A stretch of DNA of 37,633 nucleotides from a virus: positions 1 through 37,633 of the IMG/VR virus record IMGVR_UViG_3300044627_000952; one strand, given 5' to 3'. Shown one piece after another: positions 1 to 5,763 of the stretch. The notes beneath the pieces are model-generated. The model made no database searches and was not told where the DNA came from. It saw nothing but the letters and a program-made list of their open reading frames with translations. Each line of letters starts with the position of its first letter. Position 1 is the stretch's first letter. A program made the position numbers and the translations under genes.

Positions 1-1072
1 GGTCTAATGCACTTCTACGCATGGATAGATACTTGCCATCCCAGCGTGGGTATAGACCGTCTTCGTCTGCCTCTTCATCGCTGCCCTGCCAAGGGCGGTC
101 TGATTTAGGCCAAAGTGTTTTCCAGTCCTTCTGGTCTTCTGCAAACTCTAGAACTGCTGGCATGGCCAGATATGTCCAAGGTGATTTACCTGTTGGGTAT
201 CTTTCACCGTTACGGAGTTCTCTATAGAGGTCAATGGAATCTACTCGAGTTCCAAGGACTAAAAGCTTGCCGGTAGGCCCGAGACGAGTAAGGACTTCCT
301 GCTGAATCCATCGAATCTGTTTTTCGTATTCGTGGGCATTCGACATAGTCACACAGTCGTCTAGGATAATCAGGTCTGCTCTCGCACCGTATACCTGTCC
401 TCCGATACCGATTGCTTGAATCGTAGGATCCTTCTGGTCTGAGTCACGCAGTTCGTCTCCGAGGTAAACTTGCGTAGCTTGCCATGTGGCTGACTTAGAC
501 TTGAAGCCTGAGCCAGCAGCGTAAGCCAGTTGCAGCTTCTGCCACGATGGGTGAGTCAGTCTCTGCTTGATAGCGTAGATAAATTCTGTTGCCTTCTGCT
601 GTGACTTCGAGACAATCATAATACGGATGTTGGGATCCATACAGATCCGGTATACCGGATAGTCAATCGAGGTAGTCATCGACTTGGCGTGTTCAGGGGG
701 CACATTCACCAGAACATACTGGGGGCGGCCTTGCTCAAATTGCATAGAGCTATGCATCCACTCAGGTTCATTACCTTCAAGAAGGTTGATGATATTCATC
801 TGATGTGGAAAGGTGTCTGCTTGCAGATACTCCTTGCGGAAAGTACGGAAGTCCATCTCGAGGGATTCCTCGGACTGGATGCGGCCATGCTTTGATCTAG
901 CAGCACGAACCTTATCTACAGTCTCTTTGAATTCTTTATCCGTGGAGCGGTAGTAATCCCACAGCTTTGCTGATCTGCCGACCTGCCGCATGGCATCTTC
1001 GACTGTGCAACCCTCTGTAATAAGACGGATTACTTTTGCCTTGATCTTGGCTGTCTCTTCTTGTTTACTCAT
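1..1072 (-). CDS. Terminase large subunit, partial (3' end beyond window)
   Basis: This is the ATPase/nuclease motor that packages phage DNA into proheads. The frame is open from ATG at 1072 to the left edge, giving 357 residues. A P-loop-like segment VNVPPEHAKS lies at about 123-131, a Walker B strand LIILDD at 234-239, and a coupling-type LGTR motif at 273-276. These are the usual N-terminal ATPase features of the family; the nuclease domain lies outside the window. The first 60 or so residues (GCTVEDAMRQVGRS, then a Lys/Arg-rich helix) look like a small helix-turn-helix of the kind found in small terminase subunits. The start is supported by AGGAGA a few bases upstream. It is transcribed away from the plus-strand module. 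ATPase assignment is firm; the N-terminal HTH reading is inference. Confidence 0.88.
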   Translation of the reverse strand, partial: MSKQEETAKIKAKVIRLITEGCTVEDAMRQVGRSAKLWDYYRSTDKEFKETVDKVRAARSKHGRIQSEESLEMDFRTFRKEYLQADTFPHQMNIINLLEGNEPEWMHSSMQFEQGRPQYVLVNVPPEHAKSMTTSIDYPVYRICMDPNIRIMIVSKSQQKATEFIYAIKQRLTHPSWQKLQLAYAAGSGFKSKSATWQATQVYLGDELRDSDQKDPTIQAIGIGGQVYGARADLIILDDCVTMSNAHEYEKQIRWIQQEVLTRLGPTGKLLVLGTRVDSIDLYRELRNGERYPTGKSPWTYLAMPAVLEFAEDQKDWKTLWPKSDRPWQGSDEEADEDGLYPRWDGKYLSMRRSALD

Positions 1073-1081
1073 ATCTCTCCT

Positions 1082-1098
1082 CGCCAGCTTCGCTGGCG
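1082..1098 (-). promoter_or_regulatory. Stem-loop abutting terminase ribosome-binding site
   Basis: CGCCAGC and GCTGGCG form a perfect 7-bp stem with a 3-base loop, ending just before the AGGAGA Shine-Dalgarno of the terminase gene. Its position suggests a role in leader stability or translation; this is inference from placement only. Confidence 0.5.
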
Positions 1099-1202
1099 TG
1101 GTCGCCAAAGATTTTTCATTGGGTTTAGCGGTTCTGAAAAAGAACAGACTACTGGGCATTTACTAGGGGCTTTTAGGTCGCCTTTGCTCGCTAGGGCTCG
1201 CT

Positions 1203-1220
1203 CCGGCTCCCTAGAGCCGG
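1203..1220. repeat. Perfect inverted repeat (CCGGCTC/GAGCCGG)
   Basis: A 7-bp perfect stem with loop CCTA sits in the divergent region, eleven bases from a second AT-rich inverted repeat. It could be a short terminator or an operator; no T-tract follows it on either strand. Confidence 0.45.
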
Positions 1221-1230
1221 TGTAGTCGTC

Positions 1231-1252
1231 TAATTACTTTAGCAAGTAATTA
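1231..1252. repeat. Perfect AT-rich inverted repeat, possible operator
   Basis: TAATTACTT and AAGTAATTA form a 9-bp perfect dyad around TAGC. An AT-rich dyad of this size between divergent transcription units is typical of a repressor operator, but it could equally be an RNA hairpin in the terminase leader. On the minus strand it is preceded by TATATATAGTAGGAGG. Confidence 0.5.
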
Positions 1253-1760
1253 TCCTCCTACTATATATAAGCCGGGATAAATGGGTTTTATCCCACACTA
1301 TGCCCTGTGATTTGTATCACATTCTATCTATTGTGTGTAAAAGTCCTGCTCAGAGCCTATTTTACAGCTCGAGATCCTATCAAAAATATTTTTCTGGGTA
1401 CATATATACAGGGGCCCCAGCCGCTTTAAGCACCCGGGTCAATTTGCCTTGCCGGCGTGTCGAACCCCTATAAGCCGATAACTAACATTATGTTAAGTAG
1501 CTTTTACGGCGTGTCGGGGAGACATGGAGCCGGGCCGGCCGGCCGAAGCTAGGGCCATTTTTAAGATCCGGATCTAAGTAATCGCCTAAGATCTAGGGCA
1601 TGGATCCGGGGAGCTTGCAAGCTTGCCGGGAGGGATCCGGGCCGCAGCTCTTCGAGCTTGCATCGATGGCCGCCGGGAATAGCTCGAGGATCCGGGATCA
1701 AGCTCGGGTCTAAGCTCGCCGGTGGATCATCGACACCGAAAAAATATTTTGAAAATAAGC

Positions 1761-1789
1761 TTGACTTTTTAAGCTGTTATCGTGATACC
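1761..1789 (+). promoter_or_regulatory. Candidate promoter of the plus-strand module
   Basis: TTGACT (1761-1766) is followed by a 17-base spacer and GATACC (1784-1789), a sigma-70-like arrangement inside an AT-rich patch of otherwise G+C-rich sequence. It lies about 58 bases upstream of the first plus-strand start codon. The -35 match is good and the -10 is imperfect. Confidence 0.5.
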
Positions 1790-1803
1790 ATCGGAGGCAA
1801 ACC

Positions 1804-1842
1804 CGGCCGCATCAAACCGGCCGCCTAGTAGTAAAGGATCAA
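1804..1842 (+). promoter_or_regulatory. Modular leader element, copy 1
   Basis: A CGGCCG/CGGCCG stem-loop (1804-1823) is followed directly by CCTAG (1824-1828), five bases, then AAGGATCAA (1834-1842) and four bases to the ATG at 1847. AAGGA is the Shine-Dalgarno. The same order recurs before the genes at 2244, 3233 and 4015. Confidence 0.65.
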
Positions 1843-1846
1843 GCTA

Positions 1847-2161
1847 ATGTCAATTACCATCATTAGATCGAATACCGATCTCCTCGATGCTTCGAAGATC
1901 ATCATCGATAACCGCCGGCTCGAGGCCTTAGATTCGGCTCTCGATCATGCGACCCGGGCTCTCGAGCTTCAGATCTCGGAGCTTAATAAGGTCTCTCTCA
2001 TCGATGGCGTAATGCAAACCGGCATCATCGCCACCATGGCCCGGGAATCGATCGACACTTACCGAAAGGCGATCGAAGCTCTCGAGGAGCTATCCGGTAA
2101 GATTTACGATCATCTAACCGGTTACGGATCCGAAGAATACCGGGAAGCTGCGAGCCGGTAG
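1847..2161 (+). CDS. Hypothetical helical protein (104 aa)
   Basis: First gene of the plus-strand module. I do not recognise the family. The protein is acidic and predicted largely helical: heptad-like Leu/Ile/Ala spacing runs through residues 20-50 and again near 70-90, so a short coiled coil or helical bundle is likely. There is no signal peptide or membrane segment. The start is fixed by the conserved AAGGATCAA leader four bases upstream. Sequence composition is extreme (many GATC and CTCGAG sites), like all genes up to about 5220. Its place right after the promoter suggests an early accessory protein. Confidence 0.7.
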   Translation: MSITIIRSNTDLLDASKIIIDNRRLEALDSALDHATRALELQISELNKVSLIDGVMQTGIIATMARESIDTYRKAIEALEELSGKIYDHLTGYGSEEYREAASR

Positions 2162-2168
2162 CCGGTAG

Positions 2169-2191
2169 GCCTCGAGCTAATACCTCGAGGC
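2169..2191 (+). repeat. Intergenic stem-loop GCCTCGAG/CTCGAGGC
   Basis: A perfect 8-bp stem with a 7-base loop sits just after the stop codon at 2161. It resembles a terminator stem but has no T-tract, so it may instead protect or process the transcript. Comparable first hairpins occur at 3163-3184 and 3942-3965. Confidence 0.5.
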
Positions 2192-2197
2192 TCTCCG

Positions 2198-2239
2198 GAT
2201 GCTTACTCTGGCATCGATTTAACCTAGCGAAAGGATCAA
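2198..2239 (+). promoter_or_regulatory. Modular leader element, copy 2
   Basis: A short stem-loop GATGC/GCATC (2198-2215) precedes AACCTAG (2221-2227), three bases, AAGGATCAA (2231-2239) and four bases to ATG at 2244. The stem sequence differs from the other copies while the AACCTAG and AAGGATCAA blocks are kept. Confidence 0.65.
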
Positions 2240-2243
2240 GCTC

Positions 2244-2549
2244 ATGTCATTAGCTCATTACTCTACGATCGAAGAGATCGAAGCCGATCACCGGTCAACC
2301 GGTGGCCATTTCTTCGATGCAGCTTCGAAGCGATTTTTTAGATCGAGGATCGGCCAGATCGTAATCGGTGGCCGCTTCTTCATTACCTCCGAGCAATTCG
2401 ATCACAATTCGGCCCGGCTCTACACCATCCGAGAATGCCGGAATGGGAAGATCGACACCGTAGGAGAATTTCAAGCTTACGCCACCGCCGCCGCAGCTCG
2501 GGCCGCTGCTTCGAAGATAGCTCGAGGATCCATCGAGGCCGCAGCATGA
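2244..2549 (+). CDS. Conserved actinophage-type hypothetical protein (101 aa)
   Basis: The protein starts MSLAHYSTIEEIEADHRSTG and carries a central GGRFFITSEQF segment and a C-terminal helix rich in Ala (AYATAAAARAAASKIA). From memory, small proteins with this layout, a GG(R/Y)FFVTSE-like core and an EFQAYAT motif, occur in actinobacteriophages and mobile elements without known function. The core suggests a compact alpha/beta fold. The start follows the AAGGATCAA leader. The stop overlaps the next start (ATGA at 2546), indicating translational coupling. No catalytic motif is visible. Confidence 0.75.
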   Translation: MSLAHYSTIEEIEADHRSTGGHFFDAASKRFFRSRIGQIVIGGRFFITSEQFDHNSARLYTIRECRNGKIDTVGEFQAYATAAAARAAASKIARGSIEAAA

Positions 2550-2785
2550 GCCGCCCGGATACGGTATCGATCGCCGAGGCGATCACGCTTCCGGTGGGCT
2601 CCCGGGATTATGTCGCCGGATGGTATAACTCTCCGGCTTCGAGCGTGTCGATCGTGGCGGCGAAAGGATACGCCGCCGATCCGGATCATCAAGCGGTAAC
2701 CCTCGAGCTTGATCTTCGAGCTGCTCGAGGCCTTGTCCGATTCCTTATCGATGGGATCGCCGCCATCGAGGGAGCGAAGCGATGA
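2546..2785 (+). CDS. Hypothetical protein (79 aa)
   Basis: Starts at an ATG overlapping the previous stop (ATGA), so it is probably translated by re-initiation. The frame is also open upstream to 2435, but that part overlaps the preceding gene. The product begins MSRPDTVSIAEAITLPVGS, has an alternating hydrophobic stretch (SSVSIVAAKGYA) and ends in a helix LRAARGLVRFLIDGIAAIEG. Family not recognised. The layout of a beta-rich first half and helical end suggests a small cytosolic phage accessory protein. It overlaps the next gene by four bases. Confidence 0.65.
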   Translation: MSRPDTVSIAEAITLPVGSRDYVAGWYNSPASSVSIVAAKGYAADPDHQAVTLELDLRAARGLVRFLIDGIAAIEGAKR

Positions 2786-2967
2786 GGGCCGCAGCTCGCC
2801 GGATCCTAAGCTCACCGGTATATCGCCGGCGATGGGCCGGGGTAATCGGTGGGATCGTGTTATTCGCCGGGATCGTATGGATCTCCGGCCATGTATGGTG
2901 GACAGGATCCGGATATTGTTTCGGGGATCTCATTAGCTGCTATTTTCCCGGGGAGGTGAAGAAATGA
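2782..2967 (+). CDS. Small single-pass membrane protein (61 aa)
   Basis: A basic N-terminus (RAAARRILSSPVYRRRWA) is followed by one strongly hydrophobic segment around residues 20-41 (GVIGGIVLFAGIVWISGHVW), then a short tail with two cysteines. By the positive-inside rule the N-terminus would be cytoplasmic. It is coupled to both neighbours by ATGA overlaps. The function is unknown; small early membrane proteins of phages often interfere with host processes or superinfection, but nothing here proves that. Confidence 0.65.
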   Translation: MRAAARRILSSPVYRRRWAGVIGGIVLFAGIVWISGHVWWTGSGYCFGDLISCYFPGEVKK

Positions 2968-3140
2968 GCGATGGCGTGAAGCGGATCACCGTAGCGATCT
3001 ATTATGATCCATCGAAGCGTGATCTATTGAATGGAGATTTATCTCGCCGCCTCGAGGGCCTCGAATGGTGGATCACTACCGAAGAGAAGCTCCCGGAGGG
3101 TAAGCTTAAGGTGTTAGATCTAACGCAGCTTAAGGATTAG
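2964..3140 (+). CDS. Hypothetical small protein (58 aa)
   Basis: ATG at 2964 overlaps the previous stop (ATGA) and has a near-perfect Shine-Dalgarno GGAGGTGA five bases upstream, the strongest in the module. The 58-residue product begins MSDGVKRITVAIYYDPSKRD, ends KLKVLDLTQLKD, and has a central EGLEWWITTEEK segment. It is probably a small alpha/beta protein. Family not recognised. It closes the first sub-operon; a hairpin-rich intergenic gap follows. Confidence 0.65.
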   Translation: MSDGVKRITVAIYYDPSKRDLLNGDLSRRLEGLEWWITTEEKLPEGKLKVLDLTQLKD

Positions 3141-3162
3141 CTATCGATAGTTAGCTTCGAGG

Positions 3163-3184
3163 GCTCGAGCTTACCGGCTCGAGC
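3163..3184 (+). repeat. Intergenic stem-loop GCTCGAGC/GCTCGAGC
   Basis: Two copies of the palindrome GCTCGAGC, six bases apart, can form an 8-bp stem and are also a direct repeat. No T-tract follows. It occupies the same position as the hairpins at 2169-2191 and 3942-3965. Confidence 0.45.
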
Positions 3185-3191
3185 TTTCGGA

Positions 3192-3229
3192 GATACCGAT
3201 CGCCGGTATCAACCTAGATTAAGGATCAA
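3192..3229 (+). promoter_or_regulatory. Modular leader element, copy 3
   Basis: A perfect 7-bp stem GATACCG/CGGTATC with a 5-base loop (3192-3210) abuts AACCTAG (3211-3217), then three bases and AAGGATCAA (3221-3229), three bases before the ATG at 3233. This is the clearest copy of the leader. Confidence 0.7.
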
Positions 3230-3232
3230 TAA

Positions 3233-3640
3233 ATGAGCAATTTCACCGATCAATTCATGCAAGAAGCCGATCGCCGGGGCTCCGGGGATCTTGTCCGATC
3301 CATGCTCGATTCGGGCATGCTAATGGTGATCGATGCAAGCTCGGGAGATACTCTCGGGGATGCATCTAAGGCCATCCCGGAGCTTAAGGCCGGGCCTCGA
3401 TCACTATCAACCATCGCCGGGGAGATCATGGGCTCACCATGGTATCGATCTAACGCCTCGATCTATGCTCGAGATTATATTCAAGCGATGCAGCTATTGA
3501 ATAAGATCACCGATCAATATTTCGCAGATTCGGCCGAGAGTGTTGTCCGATACGCATTAAGCAACATGTCAACATGGCGAGGGGATCAAGCTCGAGCGAT
3601 CAAGGCCGAGCTTAAGGATCTACTTAAGGCGGTTAAATAA
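3233..3640 (+). CDS. Hypothetical protein (135 aa)
   Basis: Starts after the third modular leader and is followed directly by the next gene (stop to ATG with no gap). The product begins MSNFTDQFMQEADRRGSG and is mainly helical, with amphipathic segments near residues 15-30 and 85-130 and a Lys-rich C-terminus (KAELKDLLKAVK). No cysteine pairs, signal peptide or membrane segment. Family not recognised. Composition is of the GATC-rich type. Confidence 0.7.
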   Translation: MSNFTDQFMQEADRRGSGDLVRSMLDSGMLMVIDASSGDTLGDASKAIPELKAGPRSLSTIAGEIMGSPWYRSNASIYARDYIQAMQLLNKITDQYFADSAESVVRYALSNMSTWRGDQARAIKAELKDLLKAVK

Positions 3641-3919
3641 ATGGGCCGTAATTTTGCCGCCGATCTAGCTTCTAACCCGGATCTAACCCTCGAGAGATCT
3701 CTCTCGATCCATCTAACCGGTAATCACTATCCGCCGGTGCCGGTCTCGATGGTGGATCCATGCATCGCCGCTATTAACGCAGCTAAGGCCCGAGAGTGGG
3801 GCAAGCTTATCGATCTACCGGCCGGGGTTAAGTGGCGAGGTAAGGATCAAGCTCCGGTGTCTGCCCTAATCGAGGGCCATCATCTCGAATGCTTCATCGA
3901 TGGAGGGGATGAGGATTAG
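3641..3919 (+). CDS. Conserved actinophage-type hypothetical protein (92 aa)
   Basis: The product contains GNHYPPVPVSMVDPCIAAI and, near the end, ALIEGHHLECFI. I recall small actinobacteriophage proteins with an NHYPP(V)P...MV.PC.AAI block and a C-terminal IEGHHL motif, all uncharacterised. The conserved His and Cys residues hint at a metal site, but this is inference. The start ATG follows the previous stop immediately, so the two genes are translationally linked. The C-terminus is acidic (GGDED). Confidence 0.75.
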   Translation: MGRNFAADLASNPDLTLERSLSIHLTGNHYPPVPVSMVDPCIAAINAAKAREWGKLIDLPAGVKWRGKDQAPVSALIEGHHLECFIDGGDED

Positions 3920-3941
3920 AAGCTCGATCTAATTATGGTGG

Positions 3942-3965
3942 GGCCCGGGGCATTAGCTCCGGGCC
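3942..3965 (+). repeat. Strong intergenic stem-loop, terminator-like without T-tract
   Basis: GGCCCGGGGC and GCTCCGGGCC form a 10-bp stem with one G-U pair and an ATTA loop. It would fold strongly in RNA, but no U-run follows, so it is either a factor-dependent pause or an RNA-protecting hairpin. Confidence 0.55.
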
Positions 3966-3972
3966 TTGCCAT

Positions 3973-4011
3973 GGTGAGATCGTCTCGCCTAACCTAGAAG
4001 ATAAGGATCAA
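3973..4011 (+). promoter_or_regulatory. Modular leader element, copy 4
   Basis: A 7-bp stem GGTGAGA/TCTCGCC (one G-U pair, loop TCG, 3973-3989) precedes AACCTAG (3991-3997), five bases, AAGGATCAA (4003-4011), three bases and the ATG at 4015. The stem is unrelated in sequence to those of the other three copies. Confidence 0.7.
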
Positions 4012-4014
4012 TTC

Positions 4015-4827
4015 ATGCGTAGTCTAATCAATATAAGAGAGAGGGATCCCTTACCGGATCCCGGCTCGATCTCCGGTCTCGATGTCGCTAAGGCTCGGAG
4101 GTTAGCGGCGGATAGTTTCGCCGCCTATGGCATCAAGGTGCCGAGCTATCTAATCCGATCGGATAGTAATAAGAAGCTAAGTCTCGAGGTGCCGGGTTAT
4201 TACGGTATCGCCGGGCTAACGCTAACGCCGGCTGCTTATGGGCCGGCCACTACATGCAAATTTTTCACGCATTGCAAGGATCTATGCGTTCTTACGCATG
4301 GCCGGGGAGCATTCGAGAGTGTGATCCGGGCTAGATCTGCCCGGGTATCGCTGCTCATGGATCAACCCGAAGCGGCCTCGATTCTATTAGCTCACGATGT
4401 CGATCGATACTCTCGAGCATTCGGTAAGTGGGGCCTCCGGTTAAATGTCGCCTCCGATCTAGCATGGGAGATCGCCTCGCCATGGTTGATCGATCGAGCT
4501 ATCGCCGGAGGTGCCGCCGTCTATGATTATTCGAAGCGATGGGATCGAGATCCCGAGCCGGTGCCCGGGTATCGATTAACCTTTTCGGCCGCCGGCCATT
4601 CGATCGAAGAGATCCGGGCTAAGGTATTAACCGGAGCGAATGTCGCTATCGTAATGCCGATCGATAAGGGATCTCCGGTGCCGGATCGATGGCATGGGAT
4701 ACCGGTTATCGATGGAGATCTTCACGATCTCCGGGCCCTCGATCCTCGAGGGGTAATCGTATCGCTGCGAGCTAAGGGTAAGGCGATCCATAAGATCGGA
4801 TCGAAGCTTATCTATGAGGTGGCCTAA
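4015..4827 (+). CDS. GP88-family phage protein (270 aa)
   Basis: The sequence matches what I remember of the mycobacteriophage 'gene product 88' family. It has a cysteine cluster at about 80-93 (TTCKFFTHCKDLC), a conserved RLNVASDLAWE block near 143-153, a YDYSKRW block near 172-178, and a C-terminal IPVIDGDLHDLRALDP segment followed by VSLRAKGKA. The biochemical function is unknown. Three or four close cysteines suggest a metal or Fe-S site, which is inference. The start is set by the fourth modular leader. It is the largest gene of the plus-strand module; the stop overlaps the next start (TAATG). Confidence 0.82.
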   Translation: MRSLINIRERDPLPDPGSISGLDVAKARRLAADSFAAYGIKVPSYLIRSDSNKKLSLEVPGYYGIAGLTLTPAAYGPATTCKFFTHCKDLCVLTHGRGAFESVIRARSARVSLLMDQPEAASILLAHDVDRYSRAFGKWGLRLNVASDLAWEIASPWLIDRAIAGGAAVYDYSKRWDRDPEPVPGYRLTFSAAGHSIEEIRAKVLTGANVAIVMPIDKGSPVPDRWHGIPVIDGDLHDLRALDPRGVIVSLRAKGKAIHKIGSKLIYEVA

Positions 4828-4979
4828 TGACTTACGGATGCGGAGCTTATTCATGCGTGAGCTGTTACCCTTACACTTACCGCTGCGAATGCGGCAAGGA
4901 TTACCCGGAGCCGATACCGAATGGGCAGAAGATCCCCGAATGCTCCGAATGCGGAGCGATCTCGGAGGTAATCGCTTGA
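4827..4979 (+). CDS. Small cysteine-rich zinc-ribbon-like protein (50 aa)
   Basis: ATG at 4827 overlaps the GP88-family stop (TAATG). The 50-residue product has nine cysteines, including CVSC at 10-13, CEC at 20-22 and CSEC near 39-42, separated by a turn-rich linker, so it probably binds one or two zinc ions. It begins MTYGCGAYSC and ends GAISEVIA. Small zinc ribbons next to GP88 could be protein-protein or nucleic-acid adaptors; the target is unknown. The stop overlaps a TTG start of the next gene. Confidence 0.65.
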   Translation: MTYGCGAYSCVSCYPYTYRCECGKDYPEPIPNGQKIPECSECGAISEVIA

Positions 4980-5104
4980 TCGGTTTCGGTTTATTCATTC
5001 TAATATTCTTCACCTTACCGGTGGGAATTAGCGAGGATCAACCCTTGCTAATCATGATCCCGATCGTGGCATTCATAGCTGCGATCATGATTGGAGATAA
5101 ATAA
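4976..5104 (+). CDS. Small two-segment membrane protein, TTG start (42 aa)
   Basis: TTG at 4976 overlaps the previous stop (TTGA) and has GGAGG seven bases upstream, which is why I prefer it to in-frame ATGs further upstream inside the zinc-ribbon gene. The product, starting LIGFGLFILIFFTLPVG, has hydrophobic stretches at about 2-17 and 24-38 joined by a short acidic loop, and ends MIGDK. It resembles a holin-like hairpin or a small anchor. It lies directly before the transglycosylase gene, so a role in exporting or activating that enzyme is possible. Confidence 0.55.
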   Translation: MIGFGLFILIFFTLPVGISEDQPLLIMIPIVAFIAAIMIGDK

Positions 5105-5506
5105 ATGCTTCATCGCTTCATGCTCGGAGCGGTTGCCATGGGGTTAGCTTTAACGCTAACCCCTCGGGAGCCGGTTATCGTAATGATCCCTCCGGTAATC
5201 AAACCGGAGCCGGCATTCGTGTCGGATATTGAACTCACCGACCTACCTTTAGCTTGGCAAAAACTTGCCAAGTGTGAATCCAATGGTCGACTTAATGCTG
5301 TCAGCGGCACACGCAAACAATTTCAGGGAGCATTTCAGATTGAGTTCCCCCGGACTTGGGTTGCACATGGTGGCAGCAGCGGCACCCCAGCGAAGGATGC
5401 CACTCTAAGAGAACAGTTCCATGTAGCTCTTCATATCTATGCTGATCGTGGCTTCAAGCCATGGCCATACTGCGGCAAGTTCCTCAAAGAAGAATACGGA
5501 AGATAG
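5105..5506 (+). CDS. Rpf-like transglycosylase with N-terminal signal/anchor
   Basis: The C-terminal half (about 48-125) matches the transglycosylase-like (resuscitation-promoting factor) domain. WQKLAKCESNGR carries the catalytic Glu58 after Cys57, with FQGAFQIEFPRTWVAHGG in the middle, a TLREQ helix, and WPYC with Cys123 as likely disulphide partner of Cys57. The domain cleaves peptidoglycan. Residues 1-20 form a hydrophobic export signal or anchor, and 21-47 a Pro-rich linker. ATG at 5105 follows the previous stop directly, with GGAG about nine bases upstream. Up to about 5220 (residue 38) the DNA has the GATC-rich style; beyond it the style is that of the rest of the genome, so the gene looks mosaic. 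Confidence 0.87.
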   Translation: MLHRFMLGAVAMGLALTLTPREPVIVMIPPVIKPEPAFVSDIELTDLPLAWQKLAKCESNGRLNAVSGTRKQFQGAFQIEFPRTWVAHGGSSGTPAKDATLREQFHVALHIYADRGFKPWPYCGKFLKEEYGR

Positions 5507-5550
5507 TGATACAATAAATGTAGTGGACTTGATCCTCCACTCTAGGTGCT

Positions 5551-5580
5551 AAGGCCCTCCTTCGGGAGGGCTTTAGTCTT
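5551..5580. terminator. Bidirectional intrinsic terminator between convergent units
   Basis: GCCCTCC (5554-5560), loop TTCG, GGAGGGC (5565-5571) form a perfect stem extended by AAG/TTT pairing to about 10 bp, followed by TTTAGTCTTTT on the plus strand. It separates the end of the plus-strand module (5506) from the end of the minus-strand operon (5581). A smaller hairpin AGTGGA/TCCACT lies just upstream, near 5522-5541. Confidence 0.85.
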
Positions 5581-5763
5581 TTATGTCCTTGGATTATCTA
5601 CCGAGTAGAAACCACCGGCCTTGAATACTGTAGGCGTTGCTGTCCATACTCGAGACATCATCAAACCGCAATCACATTTAGGTGCAGCTTCTTCCTCTGT
5701 CATTCTGCGTTCGATCTCAACGCTGATCCCACACTTACTGCAACTGTATTCGTATGTAGCCAT
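5581..5763 (-). CDS. FmdB-like zinc ribbon protein (60 aa)
   Basis: MATYEYSCSKCG is the classic opening of the FmdB-type putative regulatory zinc ribbon. Cys8/Cys11 pair with Cys30/Cys32; the second knuckle is CDC rather than the usual CxxC. Residues 33-60 (MMSRVW, then a Gly-rich tail) follow the family pattern. The biochemical role of the family is unclear; transcription-related DNA or RNA binding has been suggested. It is the last gene of the minus-strand replication operon, with its start next to the stop of the upstream nuclease-like gene and its own stop next to the terminator. Confidence 0.8.
   Translation of the reverse strand: MATYEYSCSKCGISVEIERRMTEEEAAPKCDCGLMMSRVWTATPTVFKAGGFYSVDNPRT

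Larger units (their letters stand above)
1073..1760. other. Non-coding divergent region
   Basis: No convincing gene is visible between the terminase start and the plus-strand promoter. Three perfect inverted repeats lie in the left half (1082-1098, 1203-1220, 1231-1252). A 10-base direct repeat CGGCGTGTCG occurs at 1453-1462 and 1507-1516, and AAAAATATTTT occurs at both 1382-1393 and 1739-1750. From about 1500 the sequence takes on the GATC/CCGG/AGCT-rich character of the module to the right. The region must hold control signals for both divergent units; an origin is possible but nothing shows it directly. Confidence 0.6.

Noticed and set aside
1071-1119. 16-residue leader peptide overlapping the terminase start
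   Set aside because: The frame exists on the minus strand but has no ribosome site and overlaps the hairpin; too weak to call.
2383-2933. Several minus-strand frames opposite the small plus-strand genes
   Set aside because: Low-complexity Arg/Ser-rich products, no ribosome sites, and they oppose a consistent coupled plus-strand operon.
4627-5013. Long antisense frame over the GP88-family and zinc-ribbon genes
   Set aside because: Palindromic GATC/TCGA-rich DNA reads alike on both strands and keeps antisense frames open; the sense frames have family matches and ribosome sites.
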